NCBI GenBank assembly: GCA_028279945.1
Contig: JANQMT010000191.1
Location: 1-36,004 of the forward strand
Direction: 5' to 3'
DNA from: JAKSCF01 sp028279945
Lineage (GTDB): Bacteria; Bacillota; Clostridia; Peptostreptococcales; JAAYPU01
DNA length: 36,004 nucleotides
Shown here: piece after piece, positions 1-8,006 of the stretch
Layout: each line of letters opens with the position of its first letter
How positions within the stretch are numbered: position 1 is the stretch's first letter
Notes under the pieces: model-generated
Database searches by the model: none
Seen by the model: only the letters and a program-made list of their open reading frames with translations
What the model was told of the DNA's origin: nothing
Position numbers and translations under genes: made by a program

Positions 1-126
1 GACAATCGATGCCGTATTCGGAAGAGCCAGCTGGTCGATCATGCACAGATGATTTTCTTCTACCCAAAGCGGCATCATAAGCCCTTCTGATTTCCACTGC
101 TGCGTTAATTCTACTATTCTATCCAC
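1..126 (-). CDS. MtnA-like sugar-1-phosphate isomerase (N-terminal fragment, cut by window edge)
   Basis: Only the first 42 codons are inside the window. The start is taken as GTG at 126 because a GGGGG ribosome binding site sits about 7 bases upstream; an ATG at 147 overlaps the stop of the aldolase gene but has no such site. The residues MIDQLALP match the N-terminal hhDQ..LP signature of methylthioribose-1-phosphate isomerase (MtnA, eIF2B-like fold), which turns an aldose-1-phosphate into a ketose-1-phosphate. It lies 13 bases after a class II aldolase, the pairing seen in the DHAP shunt and in 5-deoxyribose disposal (DrdI/DrdA). The call rests on a short stretch, so it is moderate; the rest of the gene lies outside the window. 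Confidence 0.55.
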   Translation of the reverse strand, partial: MDRIVELTQQWKSEGLMMPLWVEENHLCMIDQLALPNTASIV

Positions 127-139
127 TTTTTTCCCCCGT

Positions 140-757
140 CTATACATTAAATAATTCCCTAAACATTTTTCTGTTTTGCGCTACCTGAACTTGAATGCAG
201 GCTTGTTTAGCCGTTTGTTCAATCAAATCCAAAATATTATAAGCCTCTTCCAAAGATGCGCCTATTGTGCAAACACCATGTTCCTTCATTAGAATACCCT
301 TGCTCTCCTGATGTGTCTGAAATGCTTGAACCACATATTCCCGCAATTTATCACTTCCTGCCGGTGCGGACTCAATCCTCGGTACATAAACCAATGCTTT
401 TTTTGATGTAACTGTGGTGAGTGGCAAATCCATATCGTTATTGGCAAGAGCAACAGAATAATTCGGGTGGCAATGGATAAAAGCGTTTATTGCAGGACGG
501 AGCTTCAAAACATCTAAATGAAATCCAGCTTCTTTTGATGGCATACCATTTCCATATACCACTTCTTTATTCTCATCTACAATTACAACATCCTCTTCCG
601 TCATAACCCTCATGTTGACTGCAGTTTTTTTAATTGCAAAGAGACTTGTTCCGGGAACGCGACAACTTAAGTTTCCTCCAGAGGCCTGCGTATATCCCTT
701 TTCATAGACAAAGTGACAAAACTTGACCACTTCTTTGCGAACTTCACTAAAGTCCAT
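140..757 (-). CDS. Class II aldolase/adducin family protein (fuculose-phosphate aldolase type)
   Basis: A 205-residue protein of the usual length for class II zinc aldolases (FucA, AraD, MtnB, DrdA). The family signature is visible: a GNLSCR substrate-loop motif near residue 28, an acidic MPSKEAGFHLDVLK stretch near residue 73, HCHPNY near residue 95 supplying two zinc His ligands, and KEHGVCTIG near residue 158 supplying the third. Such enzymes cleave a ketose-1-phosphate into DHAP and an aldehyde. It is first in a leftward operon with an MtnA-like isomerase, which suggests 5-deoxyribulose-1-phosphate or a similar C5 substrate rather than L-fuculose-1-phosphate; that is inference. It is preceded by AGGAGG and by a good promoter carrying a GntR-type operator. 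Confidence 0.88.
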   Translation of the reverse strand: MDFSEVRKEVVKFCHFVYEKGYTQASGGNLSCRVPGTSLFAIKKTAVNMRVMTEEDVVIVDENKEVVYGNGMPSKEAGFHLDVLKLRPAINAFIHCHPNYSVALANNDMDLPLTTVTSKKALVYVPRIESAPAGSDKLREYVVQAFQTHQESKGILMKEHGVCTIGASLEEAYNILDLIEQTAKQACIQVQVAQNRKMFRELFNV

Positions 758-780
758 TTACAATACCTCCTAATCATGTT

Positions 781-794
781 GTTGGTCGTCCAAC
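781..794. promoter_or_regulatory. Candidate GntR operator, site 1
   Basis: GTTGG-TCGT-CCAAC is a 14-bp near-perfect palindrome between the aldolase promoter and its start codon, where a bound repressor would block transcription. Its reverse complement shares GGTxGGACGACCA with a second site at 1794-1808, upstream of the fucose-isomerase-like gene. The two copies flank the gntR gene, which points to that protein as the ligand-controlled regulator of both arms. The assignment is by position and repetition only. Confidence 0.6.
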
Positions 795-810
795 CACTCG
801 TGTTAAAAGA

Positions 811-839
811 ATATTATCACGGTCTGATTATTCTGTCAA
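811..839 (-). promoter_or_regulatory. Promoter of the aldolase/isomerase operon
   Basis: On the minus strand there is TTGACA (834-839), a 17-base spacer and TAATAT (811-816), a near-consensus housekeeping promoter. It reads toward the aldolase start at 757. The sequence TTGACAGAAT at the -35 box recurs at two other promoters of this locus (950 and 1761). Confidence 0.7.
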
Positions 840-949
840 TTATTTATTTTGATGAAATATTTTACTTTTTTCTAGATAACTGCTTGATATTTAGATTATA
901 GTTAACATGATTGATCACACTTTTTCCTTCTTTTTTTACTTTCTGCCAC

Positions 950-979
950 TTGACAGAATGTTTTAGAATATACTAAACT
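950..979 (+). promoter_or_regulatory. Probable promoter of gntR
   Basis: TTGACA at 950-955, followed by GAAT as in the other two promoters of the locus, and a weak -10 (TAAACT, 974-979, 18-base spacer). The ribosome binding site AAAGGAG follows about 10 bases before the ATG at 1021. Confidence 0.4.
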
Positions 980-1020
980 GAGGACACTATATAATAATAC
1001 GAAAGGAGTGTTTTGTAATC

Positions 1021-1746
1021 ATGAAATTAACCAATAAAACACTTTCTTCTCAGGTTAGAGAAGTTCTTCTAAAGATGATTAATGAATCAGATTTTATGGA
1101 TCAATTACCCTCTGAGAGCAAACTGGCTTCCCAGCTGGGCGTCAGCCGTAATACTGTGCGCGAAGCATTAAAGGTACTTGAAAACCAAGGTTTGGTTATT
1201 CTACGTCATGGCGTTGGCACCTTTGTTACACGTTATAAATGCGATCAAAATATACGGTATAATATTGCCTCACTGGATAGCACAACCAAAATCATTTCAG
1301 ATCATGGATATACCCCCGGTACCAAAAGCGTTCATTTCGATACCCGTATGGCTGATGATGAGATTTCAAAAAAACTGGGAAGTGATACTCCTTTGGAGGT
1401 TTTATACATAGAACGTGTCAGAACTGCCGATGAGACGCCTATTGTTTTTGTAAAAGATTACATTCCGTATGCCCATGGCATGTTGGAAGACTTTTCAAAG
1501 AAGAATGAATCTTCTCTGTTTAATTTCATCAATCATTACATTCCGGTTTCTTTTTCCAGCTGTTCTATCCATGCTGTACTCAGCTGTGAAGACATAATGG
1601 AAAAGCTTTCTCTGACTGAGCCAAAAGCCCTTCTACTCTTACAGCAAATACATTATTCAGCCAAGGGCATTGCTGTTTTCTATTCTGACAGTTATTTCAT
1701 CACAGAAAAGCTGGAATTCAATCTTATTCGAAGATATATAGAATAA
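1021..1746 (+). CDS. GntR/HutC-family transcriptional regulator (UTRA domain)
   Basis: A 241-residue protein. Residues 8-75 are a winged helix with the GntR signature LPSESKLASQLGVSRNTVRE, the recognition helix being SRNTVREALKVL. Residues from about 88 to 238 form a UTRA ligand-binding domain (typical pieces: LYIERVRTADETPI, SYFITEKLEFNL). HutC-type regulators usually repress catabolic operons until a phosphorylated sugar or similar metabolite binds. The gene sits between two divergent arms of a putative salvage locus and is flanked by the two copies of a GGTxGGACGACC motif, so it probably controls both. The effector cannot be told from sequence. Confidence 0.92.
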   Translation: MKLTNKTLSSQVREVLLKMINESDFMDQLPSESKLASQLGVSRNTVREALKVLENQGLVILRHGVGTFVTRYKCDQNIRYNIASLDSTTKIISDHGYTPGTKSVHFDTRMADDEISKKLGSDTPLEVLYIERVRTADETPIVFVKDYIPYAHGMLEDFSKKNESSLFNFINHYIPVSFSSCSIHAVLSCEDIMEKLSLTEPKALLLLQQIHYSAKGIAVFYSDSYFITEKLEFNLIRRYIE

Positions 1747-1760
1747 TTTTAAAATTATAA

Positions 1761-1789
1761 TTGACAGAATAAAAATATTTTGATATTTT
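1761..1789 (+). promoter_or_regulatory. Promoter of the isomerase-like/amidohydrolase operon
   Basis: TTGACA (1761-1766), 17-base spacer, TATTTT (1784-1789). The -35 region again reads TTGACAGAAT. The candidate operator at 1794-1808 begins just after the -10 box. Confidence 0.6.
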
Positions 1790-1793
1790 ATGA

Positions 1794-1808
1794 GGTAGGA
1801 CGACCACC
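1794..1808. promoter_or_regulatory. Candidate GntR operator, site 2
   Basis: GGTAGGACGACCACC shares GGTxGGACGACCA with the reverse complement of site 1 at 781-794. On the plus strand both sites are also followed by CGTGTTAA and then AGAAT, so the conserved stretch is longer than the palindrome. It lies just downstream of a -10 box, a typical repressor position. Confidence 0.6.
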
Positions 1809-1862
1809 GTGTTAAGAATTTAAAAATAACATTTATGATATTTCATAGAGGGGGAATGTTTC

Positions 1863-3050
1863 ATGAAATATCTTTATCTACAAAGCATGTTACACACAAA
1901 CCCAACTCTAGAACAACAATCTTTTGAGCTATTCCAATTTATCCAGCAGCAGACCGGAAACTTATTTATTAGAGCACCCATTGAAGAAATCCAAAAAGAA
2001 ACGGTTTCCATCGTATATGTAGCCTCTGGCGGAACTGCGGGTATGTTCAAAGAAGCATTACCGTCTCTAAAGGAACCTGTCATTCTTATCACCAGCGGCA
2101 GTGATAATTCTTTGTCGGCCTCCATGGAGATGATGACGTACATGGCCAACGAAGGAAAGAAAGGACGACTGCTTCACGGTTCAAAGGCAGAAGTCGCAGC
2201 TGCTTTGGATCAAATTTATTGTGCTGCCCAGACAAAAAGGGCATTAAAAGGTATTCGCCTGGGCTTAATTGGAAAGCCTTCCGACTGGCTGATTTCTACC
2301 CATATCGACTACGCTGCTCTCAGAAAAACAATTGGCATCGAAGTCATCGATATAGACATGACAGAGCTTTTAAACGAAATAAAAAAGAAATCCTATCCGG
2401 ATAACGCATCCAGCCGCTCTTTGATGAACCAGGATTTTAACAAAGAACAAATTATTGGTGCCCTTGAAATATACGGAGCATTCTCTCGTATCGTCAATAA
2501 GTACCAGCTGGACGGTTTCAGTGTACGCTGTTTCGACCTACTGACCTCTGTAAAAAACACCGGCTGTCTTGGCTTAGCTTTATTAAACCAAGAAGGTATT
2601 TACAGCGGATGTGAAGGAGACCTGCCTTCTTTAATCTCCATGGCTATTTTAGGTAAGATTTCCAATCAACCTGTATTTCAATGCAACCCCTCTCGTGTCA
2701 ACAGCCAAAAAAATGAAATCATTTTTGCCCACTGCACTCTGCCGCTTAACATGCCTGTCAGCTATAAATTGGATACCCATTTTGAGTCCGGCATTGGAGT
2801 AGCCATCGCAGGTGATATCCCTTCGGGCTCTGCTACCATTTTCAAAGCCACCGGTATGCTTGACCGTTACTTTATCTCCGGTGCTGTCATTAAAGAGAGT
2901 CTCCAAGAATGCAACCTCTGCCGCAGCCAGATTCGTCTGCATTGCGACGTAGAAATTGAAAAGTTTTTTAACACCCCGGTTGGAAATCACTATCTGATTT
3001 GTTTGGGTAATTATACTGCGCATCTAAAAGAATTCTTCGCTTTACTATAA
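1863..3050 (+). CDS. L-fucose/L-arabinose isomerase-like protein
   Basis: A 395-residue protein that resembles the FucI/AraA-fold family (COG2407-like) rather than a characterised enzyme. Recognisable pieces are GCEGDLPSLISMAILG near 249-264 (acidic metal-site candidates E251 and D253), NPSR near 275, AHCTLP near 289, LDTHFESG at 303-310, a LDRYF segment near 333, and GNHY at 374-377. Family members bind a divalent metal and interconvert aldoses and ketoses, but many are of unknown specificity. It is preceded by GAGGGGG, is 19 bases from an amidohydrolase, and shares its operator with the aldolase/isomerase arm. A role in converting the free deoxy-sugar is plausible but not shown. Confidence 0.72.
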   Translation: MKYLYLQSMLHTNPTLEQQSFELFQFIQQQTGNLFIRAPIEEIQKETVSIVYVASGGTAGMFKEALPSLKEPVILITSGSDNSLSASMEMMTYMANEGKKGRLLHGSKAEVAAALDQIYCAAQTKRALKGIRLGLIGKPSDWLISTHIDYAALRKTIGIEVIDIDMTELLNEIKKKSYPDNASSRSLMNQDFNKEQIIGALEIYGAFSRIVNKYQLDGFSVRCFDLLTSVKNTGCLGLALLNQEGIYSGCEGDLPSLISMAILGKISNQPVFQCNPSRVNSQKNEIIFAHCTLPLNMPVSYKLDTHFESGIGVAIAGDIPSGSATIFKATGMLDRYFISGAVIKESLQECNLCRSQIRLHCDVEIEKFFNTPVGNHYLICLGNYTAHLKEFFALL

Positions 3051-3069
3051 TTTTTTTTGCGAGGTCAAT

Positions 3070-4497
3070 ATGCTTTTACAAAATGGAAACGTATTACAAT
3101 ATAAAGATTCGAATATCTTCTTTACTAAAATGGACATTCGGCTGAGAGATCATATCATGGAAACAGGCGGACATTTAATCCCCCAACCGGGGGAAGAATG
3201 TTTGGATTTAAAGGGTGATTTTGTATTGCCCGGCATGATCAACAGCCATTGCCATTCTTATACCAACATTCTGAAAGGGACTTCTTTCGGTGAGCCGCTG
3301 GAACTCTGGTCAAGGGATACCATTGCGCTGGGACGAGTTCTAACCGAGGAAGACATGGCGCTTTCCACTTCTTTAGGCATCTGTGAAATGCTTCGGGCCG
3401 GTGTAACTACTTGTGTTGACCATCTTCCTCACCTAAAAACTGCTTACGCTGCTGCTAAAATCTATGCAGCCTCCGGATTTAAAGTAGGTCTTGCTCCTAT
3501 GCTTCATAATATTAGAGACAGTGACCTGCTGTATGGGATGGCAGCAGCAATTCCAAAGTCAGACGGACCCGGTTCTTTTCCTTCAGTTAGAGAATATATG
3601 GATTTTTATGAAGACTTCATTCATAATTTTCATTATCCTGAGAAAAATCTCCAGGTCATGGTAGGTATCAACTCTCCCCAAAGGGCTGATGAGGACTTGT
3701 TAAAGGCATCCTCTGATTTATCTCATAGGTTTAATCTACCGATTCACTGCCACGTACTGGAAACGCAATGGCAAAGGCTGTCCGCCGATCACAGTATCTC
3801 CCCTATCACTCAATTAGACCTATTTGGTTTGTTAGGAGAACGGACTTCTTTGGCCCATTGTATCTGGATGAAGGAGAAGGAATTAGACCTAATAGCCCAA
3901 AGAAAGATCTTAACCGTCTCCAACCCCACCAGCAATCTTTTTTTGGGTAGTGGTATCTTTCCATTGGAACACTATCTCAAACGAAATATTCCCATAGCCT
4001 TAGGGTCCGACGGTGTTAACTGCGGAACCAACCACAATATGCTGGAAATTCTCCGATTCTTCATGCTAATCCAAAGGACTAGAGAGCCGGATTATCGTCG
4101 TTGGATTACTGTCAAAGACGGATATGAGATGATCACCAAAAATGGCAGTTATGCCATGGGATTTCTCCGGTCTTCAGGAGAAATAAAACCTAACCTGGCA
4201 GCTGATCTTGTTGTTGCAGACAAAAACAGTTTTTTGAATATTTTAGACACATCTATTCCAAACCAATTGATTTTCAATACTTCTTCTCTATCGGTTAAGC
4301 ACGTACTCATTAACGGCTGTTTCGTAATGAAGGAACAAGAAATATTAGGGATAACGGAGGGTGATTTGAGAAAGGAAATAGATGAAAGAAAACCATATCT
4401 GCAAAAATCTATGCGTGAAGCCTTAAAGGCATCTTGGCAAGATAAACAGATTTATCGGTCTGTTTATCAAAATATTAAAAAAATCAACCAGAAATAA
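3070..4497 (+). CDS. Amidohydrolase, MTA/SAH deaminase-like (TRZ/ATZ family)
   Basis: A 475-residue metal-dependent hydrolase. All family metal and catalytic residues are visible: H60 and H62 in INSHCHSY, H226/H228 and E231 in IHCHVLE, H263 in LAHC, and D314 in LGSDG. This set matches aminohydrolases that deaminate adenosine-type nucleosides (5'-methylthioadenosine, S-adenosylhomocysteine, 5'-deoxyadenosine), guanine or chlorinated triazines. In an operon with sugar isomerases and a class II aldolase, deamination of a 5'-modified adenosine is the best guess, as in the archaeal DadD route. It follows the isomerase-like gene after 19 bases with a GAGG site and ends at a strong hairpin. Other cyclic-amidine substrates remain possible. 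Confidence 0.8.
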   Translation: MLLQNGNVLQYKDSNIFFTKMDIRLRDHIMETGGHLIPQPGEECLDLKGDFVLPGMINSHCHSYTNILKGTSFGEPLELWSRDTIALGRVLTEEDMALSTSLGICEMLRAGVTTCVDHLPHLKTAYAAAKIYAASGFKVGLAPMLHNIRDSDLLYGMAAAIPKSDGPGSFPSVREYMDFYEDFIHNFHYPEKNLQVMVGINSPQRADEDLLKASSDLSHRFNLPIHCHVLETQWQRLSADHSISPITQLDLFGLLGERTSLAHCIWMKEKELDLIAQRKILTVSNPTSNLFLGSGIFPLEHYLKRNIPIALGSDGVNCGTNHNMLEILRFFMLIQRTREPDYRRWITVKDGYEMITKNGSYAMGFLRSSGEIKPNLAADLVVADKNSFLNILDTSIPNQLIFNTSSLSVKHVLINGCFVMKEQEILGITEGDLRKEIDERKPYLQKSMREALKASWQDKQIYRSVYQNIKKINQK

Positions 4498-4510
4498 GCT
4501 CTAATAAGCA

Positions 4511-4560
4511 AAGAATTCTTTAATCGATTCTCAATAACCGTTAAAGAATTCTTTTCAATT
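4511..4560. terminator. Bidirectional terminator between convergent operons
   Basis: A 13-bp perfect stem (4511-4523 with 4541-4553, core AAAGAATTCTTT) around a 17-base loop, followed by TTTTC on the plus strand. It lies between the amidohydrolase and the convergent PTS IIC gene and could serve both. Confidence 0.7.
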
Positions 4561-4596
4561 AAAGCGATATCTTATGACGTTTGATTATTTGATTTA

Positions 4597-6054
4597 TTAA
4601 GCCGATGCTTCTTGTTCTTGTAAAAATTCTTCACTTGCGCCGGCTGCCATATACCACTTTTTCTTGTTTTTCTTAAACATATAATACAATATACCATAAA
4701 CAACCACACAAATAGCAATTGTAATGTATTTAGCATTTCCTTCTACTGAAAAGGCTTTGAATACCACCCAAAGTATTGGATTAGAACCTACTGTCCATGA
4801 AGCAACGCCAAGCCCTTGAGCAACACTATCCGCTACTGCATTTAAAGATTCTCCAACGCCTCCGGCAACAGCAGCTTTTGTGAATGCGCCGCAAACATCC
4901 GTATTCAGTATATTTGCAAATGAATACCATATCGTTCCTGCTACTACCGTATTTAATATATTTCCCCTAAATACAGCAATAAAAGCTATGGTCATAAACG
5001 GCATTGCCGGTATATCGGCAAGCATAAGAATCTCATTGCCCGGAAGCACTAAAGAGATTGCAAAAACAATTGGAATTAATAGTATGCCGGCAGTGACATT
5101 AGAACTCTCTCCGAAAAATATTGCAGGGTCCATTGCAATAAAAACCTTTTTCCGCTTCATTTTTCCAGATCTAATTCTTGCATTCATAGATTGGCTGAGA
5201 GGTACAAGCCCTTTAACAAACATACCGGATACGGATGGATAGATGACCATAACACCGGATACCACTAACATTGTTTTTAGGATATTTGCCCATGTAGCCG
5301 TGTTTCCCAGAGCAGTTGTTGACCCCAATACGGTAATGAGCAAACCTACCATTAGCCCTAATGCTGCAGGCTCACCCCAAAATCCAAACTTATCCGATAA
5401 ACCTTGTACGCTTAATTCACGGTCTTTAACTTTTAGTTTAATTAATAACCATCTTACTATAATTGCAAAAGGTGCTGCAGCAGAAGGCACACTTGTAAGC
5501 GTTACACCCTCATACCCGTAATATTCTTGAAGTGACGGCCCGATAACATCTGCAATAAATAACACAATCAAATTCATAAATACGGCTGCCAATATACCCA
5601 GCCCAAAATTACCTGTTACAAATTGAACAATTACAGCCCAGAATACAAACTGATAATAGTTCCAAATATCCGTAGGTTGAAATGTATCCGTATAATTAAT
5701 AGCAAATAGTAAAAGATTAATACCCAGACCCAGTGCAAGATAGATATAGCCTAACTGATTTGAATATACAATGACAGATGCGCCTTGCCAGCCAACATCA
5801 ACAAAAGGTAAAGTAATACCAACATTGTTAGACATGTTTATAACATAAGGCGCTATTCCGCCCAACAGGGCACCTAGTAAGACGTTAAACATTGTGAGTC
5901 CTAATCCCATAAAAAGAGCACCTTGAAATGATTTTTTCACGCCTGCTCCTACAACAACGCTGATAATAAAAACAACTATTGGAACAAAAATCGATGATCC
6001 AAATATACCCATTACTGAGTTGATTGAATTACCAATACTAATTAGGAAATTCAT
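4597..6054 (-). CDS. PTS galactitol-type permease, EIIC component
   Basis: A 485-residue, strongly hydrophobic protein with about ten or more membrane segments. It resembles the EIIC-GAT family (GatC/SgcC): an N-terminal block ending GLTMFNVLLGALLGG, a YIYLALGLGINLLLF segment and a cytoplasmic DIWNYYQF motif near residue 130 are typical. It forms the membrane channel that imports a polyol or sugar while EIIB passes on the phosphate. The C-terminal tail is rich in Glu and Ala. It is the last gene of the leftward unit, 11 bases after EIIB, with AGGAGG before the ATG. Galactitol-type EIIC proteins act on diverse polyols and pentoses, so the substrate cannot be named. Confidence 0.9.
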   Translation of the reverse strand: MNFLISIGNSINSVMGIFGSSIFVPIVVFIISVVVGAGVKKSFQGALFMGLGLTMFNVLLGALLGGIAPYVINMSNNVGITLPFVDVGWQGASVIVYSNQLGYIYLALGLGINLLLFAINYTDTFQPTDIWNYYQFVFWAVIVQFVTGNFGLGILAAVFMNLIVLFIADVIGPSLQEYYGYEGVTLTSVPSAAAPFAIIVRWLLIKLKVKDRELSVQGLSDKFGFWGEPAALGLMVGLLITVLGSTTALGNTATWANILKTMLVVSGVMVIYPSVSGMFVKGLVPLSQSMNARIRSGKMKRKKVFIAMDPAIFFGESSNVTAGILLIPIVFAISLVLPGNEILMLADIPAMPFMTIAFIAVFRGNILNTVVAGTIWYSFANILNTDVCGAFTKAAVAGGVGESLNAVADSVAQGLGVASWTVGSNPILWVVFKAFSVEGNAKYITIAICVVVYGILYYMFKKNKKKWYMAAGASEEFLQEQEASA

Positions 6055-6065
6055 AATTACCCTCC

Positions 6066-6368
6066 TTATTCGGCTAGTATTTTTTTAATTTTGGCAACCA
6101 ACTGCTCGGTAAATTCCTCCGCTCCTACTCCTGTGAATAACGGTAAACCAAGCATTACAGGTACTCCATGCTTATTTTCTTCAGTCGTTTTTCCCGTTAC
6201 AATGATTAAGTCCGCCCCGATGATATTAGGAATTTCAGTAATCTTATGAGGAGAAATAGAAAATTTAATCTTTTCCTTTCTTAGAATATCCTTGATTTTG
6301 TCGGTTACAACGGTAGTAGTAAAAATCCCCCCACCACATGCTACTACAAGTTTGATTTGACTTTTCAT
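6066..6368 (-). CDS. PTS EIIB component (galactitol/lactose-IIB fold)
   Basis: A 100-residue protein with the phosphocysteine P-loop at the N-terminus: VVACGGGIFTTT, active Cys11. It accepts phosphate from EIIA and gives it to the incoming sugar at EIIC. The length matches GatB. The gene has AGGAGG and lies 11 bases before EIIC. It is separated from the EIIA gene by 140 bases that can fold into a long imperfect hairpin. Confidence 0.9.
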   Translation of the reverse strand: MKSQIKLVVACGGGIFTTTVVTDKIKDILRKEKIKFSISPHKITEIPNIIGADLIIVTGKTTEENKHGVPVMLGLPLFTGVGAEEFTEQLVAKIKKILAE

Positions 6369-6419
6369 ACTATCCTCCTTTTATAAATTTAAATAGTAAT
6401 AATTTATTGTAATATAAAG

Positions 6420-6512
6420 TTAATTAGGCTTGCTGAACGAATACGTTATCATACGCTTTGATCAAATCCTCTGATTACAAATAATAAGAAGTCATTCAGT
6501 AACCCTAATTAT
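6420..6512 (-). other. Long imperfect hairpin between the EIIA and EIIB genes
   Basis: On the minus strand TTAGGGTTACTGAA, overlapping the EIIA stop, can pair with TTCAGCAAGCCTAA about 60 bases later: 12 of 14 pairs and two mismatches. No T-run follows, so it is unlikely to be a simple terminator. It may be an mRNA-stability or processing element setting the EIIA to EIIB ratio. Confidence 0.4.
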
Positions 6513-6982
6513 AGTACAATATAGTCACCAAGGTTTTCCTTTAACAGGGCCATCATTTGCTCTTTATCTTCAGTATGAATCAATTTTCTAAGTAATCCGC
6601 TGTTCTGAAACATTTCACAGAACTTCACCAGCACTTTGGTTTGTTGTGATGGATCTGTTATCCCAAAAAGAAAGACGATTTGAACATTCAATTTTTCCGA
6701 TGATCCATCCATTGGATCAAATGCAACAGGCTCCTTTAAAGTTGCCATTGAAAAAAATGATTGTAAACAACCATCATGCACATGAGGTATTGCTAATGGA
6801 ATCTCCGTACATATTCCGGTTGGAAAATCTCTTTCCCTTTCTATTATTTTTTCTATAAACAATTCTTCTATGTAACCCTTTTCCAAAGCTAATCCGCATA
6901 ATGTCTGAATAACCTCTTCATCAGTACCCGCAATTAAATCCGTAAGAATCATATTTGAACAATGCAACCCCGAAAATGACAT
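6509..6982 (-). CDS. PTS EIIA component (fructose/nitrogen type)
   Basis: A 157-residue protein of the PTS_EIIA_2 family. The phosphorylated His lies in IPLAIPHVHDG and is most likely H67; H69 is an extra nearby His. It receives phosphate from HPr and passes it to the EIIB Cys. The gene starts with AAAGGAG seven bases before the ATG and follows the CobW-like gene after about 75 bases, a gap that contains a TATAAT-like -10 on the minus strand. The PTS trio could therefore also be transcribed separately from the upstream methyltransferase genes. Confidence 0.9.
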   Translation of the reverse strand: MSFSGLHCSNMILTDLIAGTDEEVIQTLCGLALEKGYIEELFIEKIIERERDFPTGICTEIPLAIPHVHDGCLQSFFSMATLKEPVAFDPMDGSSEKLNVQIVFLFGITDPSQQTKVLVKFCEMFQNSGLLRKLIHTEDKEQMMALLKENLGDYIVL

Positions 6983-7008
6983 TTAGTTTTCTCCTTTCAA
7001 ATTCAATC

Positions 7009-7065
7009 ATTCAATAGTCTATACCGATTATTATACTCAAATTATGAAAATTTTTACTATTGAAT
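7009..7065. promoter_or_regulatory. Inverted repeat around a possible internal promoter before the PTS genes
   Basis: A perfect -10 box TATAAT reads on the minus strand (7030-7035) with only a weak -35. It lies inside a 10-bp inverted repeat, ATTCAATAGT (7009-7018) and ACTATTGAAT (7056-7065), the second arm overlapping the end of the CobW-like gene. This could be a regulated internal promoter for the PTS genes; the function is inferred. Confidence 0.35.
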
Positions 7066-7977
7066 CATAAAATTGACGTCCATATATTTTTCCCATGCTT
7101 TTTGCACTTTGGTAATGATGGATATTCCGATGGATGAAATAATAACAATTTCTGATTTTATTTCTGATTGTTGCATAAACATTATTTCTGCAGTGTTTTT
7201 TACAACACTTACCGTATACCATTTGTTATCCAATTTGAAGAAACCCTTTATCCGATATGTGAATTGGCTGATCTCTTTTAAAAAGAGCCTAAATGATTGG
7301 CTTGTTATAGATTCTTCACAGCTTAAGCGAATGCTCACAGGTCTGTTTTCCCGGGTGTTAACGGAATCCTCATTTAACAGCTCGTCATTTTTTAAATCAG
7401 CTATTGTTTTTTTGTAATCTACCTTACAGTAGCTGGTTACATATATTTTAGATTTTGGGTTCATCTTTATGATTTCTTTTTTTATTTTCGTTACTCCAAC
7501 CTCATCTATTAAATCCATTTTATTAATGATTATGGCGTTACTAAACTTAATTTGACGTTCTACAGCCGGCAGCATATCCAGTATTTCAAAAAAGTATTCA
7601 CCATCTACAACGCATATACTTCCCACATATTCATAAGCTTGAACACTTGATTGTTTTACAATATGGGAGATTTGATTCATATTCGATGGGTCAGATATTC
7701 CTGAACACTCTATGAATATATAATCCAAATTGAATTCCAGCATTTTAATAATGGATTGAATAAAGCTATCCTTTAAACAGGCACAGAATATAGAACCATT
7801 GTTAAGCTCAATCATTTCAAATGTCTCATCTTCGATAATCCGTCCATCAATGCCTACTTCTCCAAATTCATTCATGATAACACCAACTTTATGGTCCATG
7901 AACGAATTCAATACTTCTTTTAATAATGTTGTTTTACCCGCACCTAGAAATCCGGTCAATATTACTATTCTAACCAT
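7057..7977 (-). CDS. CobW/G3E-family GTPase (metal chaperone type)
   Basis: A 306-residue P-loop GTPase. It shows Walker A GFLGAGKTT at 9-17, a switch region FGEVGID, Walker B FIECSG followed by SDP, and NKMDL for guanine specificity; the C-terminal CobW domain ends near 300. G3E GTPases deliver metals or support cobalamin-dependent and zinc enzymes. The usual metal-binding CxCC is altered: the NGSIFCAC segment (61-67) has Ser and Phe at the first two Cys positions, keeps C65 and adds C67. It lies 29 bases after the URO-D/thioredoxin gene, so its likely client is the corrinoid methyltransferase system (zinc insertion or corrinoid handling). The exact job is inferred. Confidence 0.85.
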   Translation of the reverse strand: MVRIVILTGFLGAGKTTLLKEVLNSFMDHKVGVIMNEFGEVGIDGRIIEDETFEMIELNNGSIFCACLKDSFIQSIIKMLEFNLDYIFIECSGISDPSNMNQISHIVKQSSVQAYEYVGSICVVDGEYFFEILDMLPAVERQIKFSNAIIINKMDLIDEVGVTKIKKEIIKMNPKSKIYVTSYCKVDYKKTIADLKNDELLNEDSVNTRENRPVSIRLSCEESITSQSFRLFLKEISQFTYRIKGFFKLDNKWYTVSVVKNTAEIMFMQQSEIKSEIVIISSIGISIITKVQKAWEKYMDVNFMIQ

Positions 7978-8006
7978 ACCTACTCCCCAACCTTATGTTC
8001 CCAATA

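Noticed and set aside
713..901. 62-codon plus-strand frame across the aldolase start
   Set aside because: It runs through the aldolase promoter and operator, has no binding site and shows no protein-like composition.
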